Assembly: GCF_943181435.1 (NCBI RefSeq)
Contig: NZ_OW969598.1
Coordinates: forward strand, 1,922,001 to 1,986,000
Source of the DNA: Neisseria sp. Marseille-Q6792
GTDB lineage: Bacteria > Pseudomonadota > Gammaproteobacteria > Burkholderiales > Neisseriaceae
Direction: 5' to 3'
Length of the DNA: 64,000 nt
Shown: positions 10,681 through 20,084 of the stretch, in pieces
Layout: each line of letters begins with the position of its first letter
Numbering within the stretch: the first letter of the stretch is position 1
Position numbers and translations under genes: made by a program
The notes under the pieces: generated by a model
Database searches by the model: none
Seen by the model: only the letters and a program-made list of their open reading frames with translations
Told to the model about the DNA's origin: nothing

Positions 10681-11562
10681 ATGCCGTCTGAAAACACCCT
10701 CTTTCCCCTGCCCGACACCCTGTTGCGCCCCATGGTGGAACAAGCCTTGAGCGAAGACTTGGGCAGGCGCGGCGATATTACGTCCGCCGCCGTCATCACG
10801 CCCGATAAAACCGCCAAACTTTTCCTGATCAGCCGCGAAGACGGTGTTATCGCCGGTATGGACTTGGCGCGTCTTGCCTTTCAGACGATGAATCCGTGCG
10901 TCCGCTTCCAAGCCGAAATCCACGACGGACAAGCCGTCCGCGCAGGTCAGACGCTTGCCGCCGTCGAAGGCAACGCCCGCGCGCTGCTCGCCGCCGAACG
11001 CACCGCGCTCAACTACCTTACGCACTTAAGCGGCATCGCTACCGCCACCGCGCGTGCCGTTGCCGAAGTCGCCGAATACGGTACAGACATCGTGTGCAGC
11101 CGCAAAACCATCCCCCTGCTGCGCGTCCTGCAAAAATACGCCGTTAGGGCAGGCGGCGGCGTGAACCACCGCATGGGTTTGGACGACGCCGTACTCATCA
11201 AAGACAACCACCTCGCTTATTGCGGCAGCATCGTCCAAGCAGTTCGGCAGGCAAAACAGGCGGTCGGACCGTTGACCTGCGTGGAAATCGAAGTGGACAC
11301 GTTGGCACAACTGGACGAAGCCATCGCGGCGGGCGCGGAACGGATTTTGCTGGACAACATGGACGACGAAACCCTGAAAGAAGCGGCAAACCGCTGCCAC
11401 ACGCAAACTGCCCACCCCCACACCATCTATTGCGAAGCATCGGGCGGCATCGGCTTCGACCGACTGAAGCGCGTGGCGCAAACCGGCGTGGACGGCATCG
11501 CTCTCGGCTATCTGACCCACAGCAGCCGTTCGTTGGACATAGGTTTGGATTTCGTGGCGTGA
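10681..11562 (+). CDS. nadC: Nicotinate-nucleotide pyrophosphorylase (quinolinate phosphoribosyltransferase)
   Basis: A 293-residue enzyme that converts quinolinate and PRPP to nicotinate mononucleotide, completing the de novo branch begun by NadB and NadA. Family motifs: ERTALNYLTHLSGIAT, the substrate-binding stretch CSRKTIPLLRVLQKYAV, GGGVNHRMGLDD, and C-terminal EASGGI. The ATG at 10681 follows AAAGGAAA and is itself the first codon of a DUS, so the protein begins MPSEN. The upstream gap is filled by a Correia element. Confidence 0.95.
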   Translation: MPSENTLFPLPDTLLRPMVEQALSEDLGRRGDITSAAVITPDKTAKLFLISREDGVIAGMDLARLAFQTMNPCVRFQAEIHDGQAVRAGQTLAAVEGNARALLAAERTALNYLTHLSGIATATARAVAEVAEYGTDIVCSRKTIPLLRVLQKYAVRAGGGVNHRMGLDDAVLIKDNHLAYCGSIVQAVRQAKQAVGPLTCVEIEVDTLAQLDEAIAAGAERILLDNMDDETLKEAANRCHTQTAHPHTIYCEASGGIGFDRLKRVAQTGVDGIALGYLTHSSRSLDIGLDFVA

Positions 11563-11640
11563 GTTTTAGGGTGCAGGCGGCTGTCTGATATGTCAGGCAA
11601 GGAACCGCTTAACCGTAATCCGGTTATTGCCTCAAGGAGG

Positions 11641-11677
11641 AAATGCCGTCTGAAATATTCTTCAGACGGCATTTTTC
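11641..11677 (+). terminator. DUS-pair terminator after nadC
   Basis: Inverted ATGCCGTCTGAA / TTCAGACGGCAT with a short loop followed by a T run, 80 bp after the nadC stop. Confidence 0.85.
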
Positions 11678-11679
11678 GT

Positions 11680-12293
11680 GAAGGTCGTGATGCTTTAGAA
11701 AAAACAGCATTTCAGGCAGGCGCGATTTAGGCATTTCGGCATTGGAACCATTTGATGAACGGTAGCCGAAAGATACTTCATTAACGGAGCGGTCAGCCGG
11801 AACACCTATCCAATGCATCCATATCTGCACATACCACCACCGCGTCTTTCACTACCGTCGGCAACGCTAAAGCCATATCGGTATGTATCTGGTTTTCCTT
11901 GTCGAGGATGCGGTGCATCGTCAGGAAGGCACGACCGATGCACATCTTGCCCGTATCGTCGGCGGCGATGATGAAATGCCGAACCGGATGTTGGCGTTGG
12001 ACAGCCTGTCGCGCAGAACGGCCTTGATTCACGGAAAATATCCATAATGGTTTTCTTAAAAAATACGGATGCTTCCGCTCGGCGGCAGGGCGGGGGAAAG
12101 GGAGGAAGTTTTATGCCGTCTGAAAGCCTGCCTTTACGCTTGTTTGCAAAAATAGTGGTAAAAGGAACATACAATCCTGTACAATGAGCCATAAACAATT
12201 GATTTATAATACAATTTATAAAGATAATCAAAATCATCCATATCTGCCGCCCGTCAATCCGCTTGGCGGGCGGAAAAGGTTTTAGGAATACCG
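11680..12293. other. Gene-poor stretch
   Basis: About 600 bp without a convincing gene. A 79-codon minus-strand frame (12032-11793) contains RHFIIAADDTGKMCIGRAFL and continues poorly in another frame upstream. This might be a decayed gene, but I cannot name a family. A DUS lies at about 12114-12125, and an AT-rich region before 12294 probably holds the promoter of the next gene. Confidence 0.4.
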
Positions 12294-12575
12294 ATGAACA
12301 CAATACCGCTCCACACCATACTCAAACTCATGGCGCATCCCGAACGTATGGCGATACTGATCCAACTGTTGGACAGCGAACGCAATATCGTCGAACTGGC
12401 AAAATCCTTATCCCTGTCGGCTACCGCAGTTTCCAACCATTTGAACCGCCTGCGCGTGGAAGGTCTAGTCGATTTTACGCGTTACCACCGCATTATCGAA
12501 TACCGCCTGGTTTCCGAAGAAGCGGCGGCGATTCTGCACACGGTTCGCGATTTGGAAAACAAACGCGTGGCATAG
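12294..12575 (+). CDS. ArsR/SmtB-type winged-helix transcriptional regulator
   Basis: A 93-residue small DNA-binding protein. Residues 5-30 (LHTILKLMAHPERMAILIQL) are the typical first helices of ArsR proteins. The recognition helix lies in LSLSATAVSNHLNRLRVEGL (about 38-57), and a beta wing with YHRIIEYRLVSE follows. I see no cysteine pair such as the CVC metal site of ArsR/SmtB, so the signal it senses is unknown. It lies 59 bp upstream of the exonuclease gene on the same strand, separated by a DUS hairpin. Confidence 0.85.
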   Translation: MNTIPLHTILKLMAHPERMAILIQLLDSERNIVELAKSLSLSATAVSNHLNRLRVEGLVDFTRYHRIIEYRLVSEEAAAILHTVRDLENKRVA

Positions 12576-12590
12576 TGTTAGAATCCTTTC

Positions 12591-12626
12591 CTTTTGCCGT
12601 CTGAACGTTTCAGACAGCATTTTTCG
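12591..12626 (+). terminator. Imperfect DUS-pair terminator
   Basis: TGCCGTCTGAA and TTCAGACAGCA with a short loop and a T run between the ArsR-type gene and the exonuclease gene. One arm carries a G-to-A change within the DUS core. Confidence 0.7.
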
Positions 12627-12634
12627 GAAATGTT

Positions 12635-13405
12635 ATGAAAATTACCACTTGGAATGTCAATTCGCTCAATGTACGTCTGCCGCAGGTGCAAAACCTGCTT
12701 GCCGATAATCCGCCGGATATCCTTGTTTTACAAGAACTCAAGCTCGATCAGGATAAGTTTCCCGCCGCCGCCTTGCAGATGATGGGCTGGCACTGTGTTT
12801 GGAGCGGGCAGAAAACCTACAACGGCGTGGCAATTGTCAGCCGCAGCGCGCCGGAAGACGTGCATTTCGGTTTGCCCTCCCTGCCGGACGATCCGCAACG
12901 CCGCGTGATTGCGGCTACCGTCGGCGGCGTGCGCGTCATCAATGTCTATTGCGTCAACGGCGAGGCTTTGGACAGCCCCAAATTCAAATATAAGGAACAG
13001 TGGTTTGCCGCGTTAACCGAATTTGTCCGCGATGAAATGACCCGCTACGGCAAACTGGTGCTGCTGGGCGATTTCAATATCGCGCCTGCCGATGCGGACT
13101 GTTACGACCCTGAAAAATGGTATGAAAAAATCCACTGTTCGTCCGTCGAACGGCAGTGGTTCAAAAACCTGCTGGATTTGGGACTGACCGACAGCCTGCG
13201 CCATATCCATCCCGAAGGTGCGTTTTACACATGGTTCGACTATCGCGGCGCGATGTTCCAGCGCAAACTGGGCCTGCGTATCGACCATATTTTGGTGTCG
13301 CCTGCGATGGCGGCGGCGTTGAAGGATGTCCGCGTCGATTTGGAGACGCGCGCGCTGGAGCGTCCGAGCGACCACGCGCCCGTGGCGGCGGAATTCGATT
13401 TATAA
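12635..13405 (+). CDS. xthA: Exonuclease III family 3'-repair nuclease (NExo type)
   Basis: A 256-residue endonuclease/exonuclease/phosphatase-fold protein for DNA base-excision repair. Active-site residues seen: E34 in LQELKLDQD, D146 and N148 in GDFNIAP, and the C-terminal SDHAPV motif. Neisseria carries two paralogues, NApe (AP endonuclease) and NExo (a 3'-phosphatase). The histidine at position 167 here (KIHCSS) matches the residue reported, as I recall, to block AP-endonuclease action in NExo. The start is an ATG 10 bases past the hairpin. Confidence 0.9.
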   Translation: MKITTWNVNSLNVRLPQVQNLLADNPPDILVLQELKLDQDKFPAAALQMMGWHCVWSGQKTYNGVAIVSRSAPEDVHFGLPSLPDDPQRRVIAATVGGVRVINVYCVNGEALDSPKFKYKEQWFAALTEFVRDEMTRYGKLVLLGDFNIAPADADCYDPEKWYEKIHCSSVERQWFKNLLDLGLTDSLRHIHPEGAFYTWFDYRGAMFQRKLGLRIDHILVSPAMAAALKDVRVDLETRALERPSDHAPVAAEFDL

Positions 13406-13417
13406 TTCAGGAAAGGC

Positions 13418-13458
13418 AAATGCCGTCTGAAAATTCGCAGGGTTTCAGACGGCATTTT
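13418..13458 (+). terminator. DUS-pair terminator after the exonuclease gene
   Basis: Inverted DUS copies with an 11-base loop and T-rich end, 13 bp after the stop codon. Confidence 0.85.
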
Positions 13459-13630
13459 GATTGAATATCCGTTTAAACGATGAGGTTACAGGGGTATCGC
13501 GGTATGGCGGTAACGTCTGCAAACTTGCCCGCCATCAGCTGCAATCCGCGGTTTCCCCGGCAAACGGCGAGACGTTATCCATAGAATTACAGTCGGGGAA
13601 AAGGGAGTACGGCTGCGCTTGCGGATATGG

Positions 13631-13665
13631 AAATGCCGTCTGAAGGTTGTTCAGACGGCATTCCT
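13631..13665 (-). terminator. DUS-pair terminator for the OmpA-like lipoprotein gene
   Basis: Inverted DUS pair directly after the minus-strand stop at 13678. The 13459-13630 stretch before it shows nothing coding. Confidence 0.75.
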
Positions 13666-13677
13666 TTTGCGCGGGGC

Positions 13678-14355
13678 TTACATTTGCTGTGCCGCATTGA
13701 CGGCGCGTTGGTCGGGGTTGATCAGGATTTCGACGCGGCGGTTTTGCGCGCGGCCTTCAGCCGTAGCGTTGGAAGCGACCGGCATATGCGAACCGTAGCC
13801 GTAAACCGTCAGGCGCGAAGCCGCCACGCCGCGGGATTGCAGATAGTAGGCAACCGCTTGGGCGCGGTGTTGGGAAAGCGGGTTGTTGACGGCATCCGAA
13901 CCCGTGTTGTCGGTGTGGCCGTTGATGGTCAGCGTGGTATCCGGATATTGCACCAGCGTTTGTGCGGCAGTATTCAGCGCAAATTGCGCATTGTTGCTTA
14001 AAACCGCGCTGCCGGTGGCAAAGGTAACGTTTTCGGGCATTACCAGCTTAATCTGGTTACCTTGGCGTTGAACCTGGACTTGTGTGCCGGTAAGGCTTTG
14101 GCGGAGCCGCTGCTCTTGATAGTCCATATAACCGCCCACGCCCGCGCCGATTGCGCCGCAGGCAAGCGCGGAATTGCGTGCGCCTTTGCCGCTGTGGGTC
14201 AGTGCGCCGACGATGCCGCACACTGCCGCGCCGCCCAAACCGTACATGGCGGATTTGCTTGGGGACTGCTGTCCGGTTACAGGGTCGGCAACGCAGCCGG
14301 AAAGCGCGAGTGCGGATGCGGTCAGCACGACGGTAAAGGGTTTGAAGAAAGTCAT
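13678..14355 (-). CDS. OmpA-family peptidoglycan-associated lipoprotein
   Basis: A 225-residue lipoprotein precursor. The signal peptide ends in lipobox LSGC (cysteine 21). A glycine-rich segment (residues 38-80, GLGGAAVCGIVGAL and GAIGAGVGGYMD) resembles glycine-zipper domains. The C-terminal OmpA/MotB domain has TINGHTDNTGSDAVN and the YGYGSHMPVAS...NRRVEI pattern that binds diaminopimelate in peptidoglycan. Probably anchored in the outer membrane as in YiaD-type proteins. Single gene. Confidence 0.9.
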   Translation of the reverse strand: MTFFKPFTVVLTASALALSGCVADPVTGQQSPSKSAMYGLGGAAVCGIVGALTHSGKGARNSALACGAIGAGVGGYMDYQEQRLRQSLTGTQVQVQRQGNQIKLVMPENVTFATGSAVLSNNAQFALNTAAQTLVQYPDTTLTINGHTDNTGSDAVNNPLSQHRAQAVAYYLQSRGVAASRLTVYGYGSHMPVASNATAEGRAQNRRVEILINPDQRAVNAAQQM

Positions 14356-14429
14356 AATGTGTCCTTTTTCGGGTATAAAGGCCGATGATAAACAATCATG
14401 CCGTCCAAATAAGCGGCGTTAACCTGAAA

Positions 14430-15311
14430 TTACCCGATTTTTCCCGAAACAACACCGGTTTGTCGGTATTTGCGCCGAAACTTCCGCCATATCCACAAAA
14501 AACGGACCTTGACGTCGTAACCGACCGAGCCTGCACCCAGTATCAGCAATACCGCCGAAACGGGCAGGGCGAAGTGGTGTCCGATTTTATGGTAGCCCCA
14601 CGCACCGATGATGCCGCCGAGCAGAAAGGCCTGCATCATGCCGCTGAGCAGCCACATTTTGGGTTTGTTGACGCGGACGTGCGGCAGGCGGGGATGGTGG
14701 GTTTTGGAGTAATACAGGGCGCGTGAGATTTCGATGCCCAAGTCGGTCGCCGTACCCGTCATGTGGGTCGAGCGGATGGCACCGCCCGATAAAAGCGTCA
14801 TGACTGTGTTGTGCATCCCCATGATGAAGCAGAGCAAGAACAGCGCGAGGGAAGGGAAGACCAAGCCTCCGTCCGTACCCCATTGCAGCGCGGTAATGCC
14901 GAACAGGCCGAAAACCAGCAGGTAAACCGCTTCCAGCCACATCGACAACCCGTAGCTGCCCCGAAAGCGCATTTGCTGCGTCCATAAAATCACCCAGCCC
15001 GAATGCGCCGCACCCGCGATGAAACACAACACGCTGACCATCGCCACCGCTGCCGCCGTCCATTGCTTCAGATATACCATGTCCGCCAGCAGCGACATCG
15101 AGCCGGTAACGTGCGACGTGTAGCGGGCAAATGCAAAAAAACCGCCGGCATTGATTGCGCCTGCCAGCAGCGACATGATGTAGCCCAATCGGCGGAAACG
15201 CGCATCCGAAATGTGGTGTTCGTGCAGGTAGGGGCGGTCGGCCTGCCAAAACGGCGGGATGTGGTGGCGGCTGCGGCGGGCGTGTTTGGCGTGGCGGTCG
15301 GATTCGTTCAT
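14430..15311 (-). CDS. YoaK-family (DUF1275) inner-membrane protein
   Basis: A 293-residue integral membrane protein with about six hydrophobic segments. The YoaK/DUF1275 family signature is present: AGAINAGGFFAFARYTSHVTGSMS (read in parts AGAINAGGFFAF and YTSHVTGS), and FIMGMHNTVMTL with STHMTGTATDLG. The family has no established function. A histidine- and arginine-rich N-terminus (first ~40 residues) lies before the first membrane segment. Stands alone. Confidence 0.85.
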   Translation of the reverse strand: MNESDRHAKHARRSRHHIPPFWQADRPYLHEHHISDARFRRLGYIMSLLAGAINAGGFFAFARYTSHVTGSMSLLADMVYLKQWTAAAVAMVSVLCFIAGAAHSGWVILWTQQMRFRGSYGLSMWLEAVYLLVFGLFGITALQWGTDGGLVFPSLALFLLCFIMGMHNTVMTLLSGGAIRSTHMTGTATDLGIEISRALYYSKTHHPRLPHVRVNKPKMWLLSGMMQAFLLGGIIGAWGYHKIGHHFALPVSAVLLILGAGSVGYDVKVRFLWIWRKFRRKYRQTGVVSGKIG

Positions 15312-15438
15312 AATGGGCGGACGGTTCGGAAAGCATGTTCAAGAACCGCATTTTATAGCGAAAACAATCTAGGGGCGAACTTCACAAATTTTTGAAAAGA
15401 GCGTACATTGAATCTGTTTCCGAGGAGGGTAGAACACC

Positions 15439-15813
15439 ATGCGCCGATACATCGCGGCCGCCGCCGCAATACTCATACTGACTGCCTGCGCCACACCCGA
15501 ACAGCAGGCTGCATACCGTCAGGCACAGCAACGCTACGAACAGGACCTGCAAGTCGCCCTTGCAGCGCAATGCGACCGCGAGACTGCACAGCTTATCCGC
15601 CGTCAGTTCGATTCAGGGTATGCGCCCATGCCCGATGCCGAAAGACAGATATTTAAAACACGCTATACCGAAAAGCTTTCCGATCCCATGTTCCAAGCCT
15701 GTTACAAAATGGCGTGGCAGAACTACATCTCGCAACAGCAGCTGAAAGAAGTACGCCTGTCGCGCTATTACGACGATTGGGGCTATCCGTTTTACCATCC
15801 CTGGTGGTGGTAG
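15439..15813 (+). CDS. Small lipoprotein of unknown function
   Basis: A 124-residue precursor with a signal peptide ending in lipobox LTAC (cysteine 17). A glutamine-rich helix follows (QQAAYRQAQQRYEQDLQ), and the end is aromatic, YDDWGYPFYHPWWW. Two further cysteines (CDRET and ACYKM) could pair in the periplasm. GAGG precedes the ATG. I do not recognise the family beyond its being a Neisseria-type lipoprotein. Confidence 0.75.
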   Translation: MRRYIAAAAAILILTACATPEQQAAYRQAQQRYEQDLQVALAAQCDRETAQLIRRQFDSGYAPMPDAERQIFKTRYTEKLSDPMFQACYKMAWQNYISQQQLKEVRLSRYYDDWGYPFYHPWWW

Positions 15814-15913
15814 TCAGAAGCGGCGGCATATGCCGTCTGAACGCGCCTACTGTCTATAAACCGCAATACCGTTTACAATGACCGCCTGTTTCACCACATA
15901 CCCGAACATAACA

Positions 15914-16834
15914 ATGAAAATCAGGCTGGGGCGGCATGACGCGCCCGACTTTCCACAGGGTGCCGCCGTAACCATAGGCAATTTCGACGGCGTACACCTC
16001 GGACACAAACACATCCTCCAAAAACTCCGCTTCGAAGCCGATACGCGCGGATTACCCGTCGTGGCCGTCGTTTTCGAACCCCAACCCAAAGAATTTTTCG
16101 CACTCCGCACCGGCAGGATGCCGCCGTGCCGGATCAGCCCCCTGCGCATCAAGCTCGAATTATTGGAAGGCACAGGCTGTGTCGATGCCGTCTGGGTTTT
16201 GCGTTTCGATCAAAATTTTTCCGAAATATCCGCGCAAGGGTTTATCGACCGCCTGCTGCGTCAAACCTTGAATACGCGTTATTTGCTCGTCGGCGACGAT
16301 TTCCGTTTCGGTGCGGGGCGGGAAGGCTGTTTTGAACTTTTGGCACAACAGCCCGATATGCAAACCGAGCGTACGCCCTCCGTCATCGTCGAAGACATCC
16401 GCACCAGCAGTACCGCCGTGCGACAAGCCCTTTCAGATGGCAACCTTGCTTATGCGAAAAAACTTTTGGGACACGACTACGTTTTGGGGGGCAGGGTGGT
16501 GCACGGCAGAAAACTCGGACGCACCCTAAATGCCCCGACCGCCAATATCCGCCTGCCCGGCCACCGGTATGCCCTCGGCGGCGTGTTCGTCGTCGAAGCG
16601 GACGGCGCATTCGGCACGCGGCGCGGCGTGGCGAGCTTCGGCTTCAATCCCACCGTTGATAGTGGCTGTTCTCAAAAGCTTGAAGTCCACCTGTTCGACT
16701 TTCAAGGCGACCTGTACGGACAACGGCTGAACGTCCGCTTCCTGCACAAACTGCGCGATGAGGAAAAGTTTGACGGTATGGAAGAACTGAAAAGGCAGAT
16801 TGAAGCCGATATGGAAGCCGCAAAGTGTTGGTAG
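15914..16834 (+). CDS. ribF: Bifunctional riboflavin kinase / FMN adenylyltransferase
   Basis: A 306-residue enzyme that makes FMN and then FAD. The N-terminal nucleotidyltransferase domain carries TIGNFDGVHLGH at 20-31 and later the TSSTAVRQAL signature. The C-terminal flavokinase domain has GRTLNAPTANI and the FGFNPTV region. ATG 15914 fits the family start; an upstream in-frame codon at 15878 would add 12 residues. ileS follows 141 bp downstream on the same strand. Confidence 0.94.
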   Translation: MKIRLGRHDAPDFPQGAAVTIGNFDGVHLGHKHILQKLRFEADTRGLPVVAVVFEPQPKEFFALRTGRMPPCRISPLRIKLELLEGTGCVDAVWVLRFDQNFSEISAQGFIDRLLRQTLNTRYLLVGDDFRFGAGREGCFELLAQQPDMQTERTPSVIVEDIRTSSTAVRQALSDGNLAYAKKLLGHDYVLGGRVVHGRKLGRTLNAPTANIRLPGHRYALGGVFVVEADGAFGTRRGVASFGFNPTVDSGCSQKLEVHLFDFQGDLYGQRLNVRFLHKLRDEEKFDGMEELKRQIEADMEAAKCW

Positions 16835-16975
16835 AAAAACCTTATACAAACCATCCGATTGGGCTACAATCAATCTTTTAACTTTTCAGACGGCATAGGG
16901 GTTTCCCGTTGTGAAATACTGTTTGAGGCGCAATGCCGTCTGAAACCGAAATATTGTAACAATAGAGATTAAAAA

Positions 16976-19765
16976 ATGACCGATTACAGTAAAACCGTCA
17001 ACCTGCTCGAGAGCCCGTTTCCAATGCGCGGCAATCTTGCCAAGCGCGAGCCTGCATGGCTGAAAAGCTGGTACGAGCAAAAACGCTACCAAAAACTGCG
17101 CGAAATCGCCAAAGGCCGTCCGAAATTCATCCTGCACGACGGCCCTCCGTATGCCAACGGCGACATCCACATCGGTCACGCCGTCAACAAAATTCTCAAA
17201 GACATCATTATCCGCAGCAAAACCCAAGCCGGTTTTGACGCGCCTTATGTGCCGGGTTGGGACTGTCACGGTTTGCCTATCGAAGTGATGGTAGAAAAAC
17301 TGCACGGCAAAGACATGCCCAAAGCGCGTTTCCGCGAATTGTGCCGCGAATACGCCGCCGAACAAGTTGCCCGCCAGAAAAAAGACTTTATCCGCTTGGG
17401 CGTGTTGGGCGACTGGGACAAGCCCTACCTGACGATGGATTTCAAAACCGAAGCAGATACCGTGCGTATGCTCGGCGAAATCTACAAATCCGGCTATCTC
17501 TACCGGGGCGCGAAACCGGTTCAATTCTGCTTGGACTGCGGTTCTTCGCTGGCGGAAGCGGAAGTGGAATACAAAGACAAAGTATCGCCTGCGATTGACG
17601 TTGCCTATCCGTTTAAAGACACTGCCGCGCTTGCCGCCGCATTCGGTTTGGCAGGTATCGAAGGTAAAGCGTTTGCCGTTATCTGGACAACCACGCCTTG
17701 GACTTTGCCTGCGAGCCAAGCCGTGTCTGCGGGTGCAGACGTGGTGTATCAACTGATTGATACGCCTAAAGGCAAATTGGTATTGGCGAAAGACTTGGCG
17801 GAAGACACGCTCAAACGTTACGGTTTTTCAGACGGCATTGCAATTCTTGCCGAAACCACCGGCGACAAGCTGGAAAACCTACACATGAACCATCCGTTCC
17901 TCGAACGCGATATTCCCATGCTCAACGGCGACCACGTTACCACTGATGCCGGTACCGGCTTGGTACATACCGCCCCCGCACACGGTTTGGAAGACTACGC
18001 TGTCTGCAATAAATACGGCATCGAGCTTTACAACCCCGTCAACGCCGAAGGCAAATACATCAGCGAAACGCCGCGCGTTGCCGGTATGCGCGTTTGGGAA
18101 GCCAATCCCGTTATCCTGCAATGGCTGGAAGAAACCGGCAACCTCTTGGCAAGCAGCAAAATCGAACACAGCTACGCCCACTGCTGGCGGCACAAAACGC
18201 CGCTGATTTACCGCGCGACTGGCCAATGGTTTGTCGGTATGGACAAAGCCGGAAGCGACGGTAAAACCCTGCGCGACAAAGCCATCAAAGCCGTGGACGA
18301 CACCGAATTCTTCCCATCATGGGGTCGTGCGCGTTTGGAAGCCATGATCGAAGGCCGTCCTGACTGGGTGGTTTCTCGCCAACGTTACTGGGGCACGCCG
18401 ATGACTTTCTTTGTTCACAAAGAAACGGGCGAGCTGCATCCGAACTCTGCCGAACTTTTGGAAAAAGTCGCGCAACGCATTGAAGAAAAAGGCATCGAGG
18501 CTTGGTTCTCCCTCGATAAAAGCGAATTATTAAGCGCGGAAGATTGCGAACATTACGACAAACTCCCCGATACGATGGACGTATGGTTCGATTCCGGTTC
18601 GACCCATTATTCCGTTGTGAAACAACGCGAAGAATTGGAATGGCCGGCTGACTTGTACCTTGAAGGCAGCGACCAACACCGCGGCTGGTTCCAATCCTCC
18701 ATGCTGACCGGCTGCGCCTCTTCGATGGGTCGCGCGCCGTACAAACAGCTGCTAACCCACGGTTTCGTGGTTGACCAAAACGGTCGCAAAATGTCGAAAT
18801 CCATCGGCAACGTCGTTGCACCGCAAGAGGTTTATAACGAATTCGGCGCGGACATCCTGCGTCTGTGGGCGGCATCCACCGATTACAGCGGCGAATTGGC
18901 GATTTCCAAAGAAATCCTCAAACGTGTAACTGAAAGCTACCGCCGTATCCGCAATACCTTGAGCTTCCTGTTTGCCAACCTCAGCGACTTCAATCCTATT
19001 GAAGATGCCGTGCAACAGGCAGACATGGTGGAAATCGACCGCTACGCCTTAGTGCTGGCGCGTCGGCTGCAAGAGCGTCTGGCAGGCGATTACTATCCGC
19101 GTTATGCCTTCCACTTCGCCGTAAAAGACATTGTTTCTTTCTGCTCGGAAGACTTGGGCGCGTTCTACCTCGATATCCTGAAAGACCGCCTCTACACCAC
19201 CAAAGCAGACAGCCATGCACGCCGCAGCGCGCAAACCGCCCTGTACCACATCACGCGCAGCCTGGTTCTCTTGATTGCACCGATTTTGTGCTTCACCGGC
19301 GAAGAAGCGTGGGACATCATCGGCGGCGGCGAAGAAGACAGCGTCCTCTTCCACACTTGGCACGAGTTCCCGACCATCAACGAAAAAGCCGAAGCCGAAC
19401 TGGTGAAAAAATGGACGGCAATCCGCGAAGCCCGCGAAGCGGTAACCGCCGCCATCGAGCCTTTGCGCGCCGACAAAACCGTCGGTTCGTCCTTGCAAGC
19501 CGAAGCCGAAATTACGGCTCCGGAAGAAATGGCCGACTATCTGAATGCTTTGGGCGAAGAATTGCGCTTTGCTTTGCTGGTGTCTAAAGCAGAAGTGAAA
19601 GTAGGTGATGAACTTGCCGTTGCCGCCAAAGCCAGCGACGGCGAAAAATGCGAACGCTGCTGGCACTACACCCACGATGTGGGCGCAGTTGCAGGCTATG
19701 AAACCGTCTGCAAACGCTGTGCAGAGAATGTCGGCGGAGAAGGCGAAACGCGCCATTATGCCTGA
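16976..19765 (+). CDS. ileS: Isoleucyl-tRNA synthetase
   Basis: A 929-residue class I aminoacyl-tRNA synthetase. Motifs in order: HIGH at [14 protein letters not shown] (about 58-71), the CP1 editing domain with TTPWTLPAS and [15 protein letters not shown], the KMSKS loop as [12 protein letters not shown] (about 602), the anticodon-binding helical domain, and a C-terminal zinc finger with CERCWHY and CKRC. Length is standard. A DUS terminator follows. Confidence 0.97.
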   Translation: MTDYSKTVNLLESPFPMRGNLAKREPAWLKSWYEQKRYQKLREIAKGRPKFILHDGPPYANGDIHIGHAVNKILKDIIIRSKTQAGFDAPYVPGWDCHGLPIEVMVEKLHGKDMPKARFRELCREYAAEQVARQKKDFIRLGVLGDWDKPYLTMDFKTEADTVRMLGEIYKSGYLYRGAKPVQFCLDCGSSLAEAEVEYKDKVSPAIDVAYPFKDTAALAAAFGLAGIEGKAFAVIWTTTPWTLPASQAVSAGADVVYQLIDTPKGKLVLAKDLAEDTLKRYGFSDGIAILAETTGDKLENLHMNHPFLERDIPMLNGDHVTTDAGTGLVHTAPAHGLEDYAVCNKYGIELYNPVNAEGKYISETPRVAGMRVWEANPVILQWLEETGNLLASSKIEHSYAHCWRHKTPLIYRATGQWFVGMDKAGSDGKTLRDKAIKAVDDTEFFPSWGRARLEAMIEGRPDWVVSRQRYWGTPMTFFVHKETGELHPNSAELLEKVAQRIEEKGIEAWFSLDKSELLSAEDCEHYDKLPDTMDVWFDSGSTHYSVVKQREELEWPADLYLEGSDQHRGWFQSSMLTGCASSMGRAPYKQLLTHGFVVDQNGRKMSKSIGNVVAPQEVYNEFGADILRLWAASTDYSGELAISKEILKRVTESYRRIRNTLSFLFANLSDFNPIEDAVQQADMVEIDRYALVLARRLQERLAGDYYPRYAFHFAVKDIVSFCSEDLGAFYLDILKDRLYTTKADSHARRSAQTALYHITRSLVLLIAPILCFTGEEAWDIIGGGEEDSVLFHTWHEFPTINEKAEAELVKKWTAIREAREAVTAAIEPLRADKTVGSSLQAEAEITAPEEMADYLNALGEELRFALLVSKAEVKVGDELAVAAKASDGEKCERCWHYTHDVGAVAGYETVCKRCAENVGGEGETRHYA

Positions 19766-19777
19766 TAAAGTTTGAGC

Positions 19778-19823
19778 AAATGCCGTCTGAAACCGCCGAA
19801 CAGCATTTCAGACGGCATTTTTT
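19778..19823 (+). terminator. DUS-pair terminator after ileS
   Basis: Inverted DUS copies with a 15-base loop and a run of Ts just after the ileS stop codon. Confidence 0.85.
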
Positions 19824-19861
19824 GTACCGCGATTTGTCTTCATAATGGTGGAGGGGTTTTT

Positions 19862-20016
19862 TATAGTGGATTAACAAAAACCAGTACGGCGTTGCCTCGC
19901 CTTAGCTCAAAGAGAACGATTCTCTAAGGTGCTGAAGCACCAAGTGAATCGGTTCCGTACTATTTGTACTGTCTGCGGCTTCGTCGCCTTGTCCTGATTT
20001 TTGTTAATCCACTATA
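19862..20016. repeat. Correia element, full-length 155-bp form
   Basis: TATAGTGGATTAAC and GTTAATCCACTATA ends with the central block, in opposite orientation to the copy at 10470. It marks the start of the repeat field before opa. Confidence 0.9.
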
Positions 20017-20084
20017 TCATTTCGGGTAGATTTTTGCGGTATTGAATTTCAGTCATTTCCGATAAATGCCTGTTGCTTTTCATT

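Noticed and set aside
16886..17752. A 288-codon minus-strand frame opposite ileS
   Set aside because: It is the mirror of a strongly conserved synthetase; composition is that of an antisense shadow.
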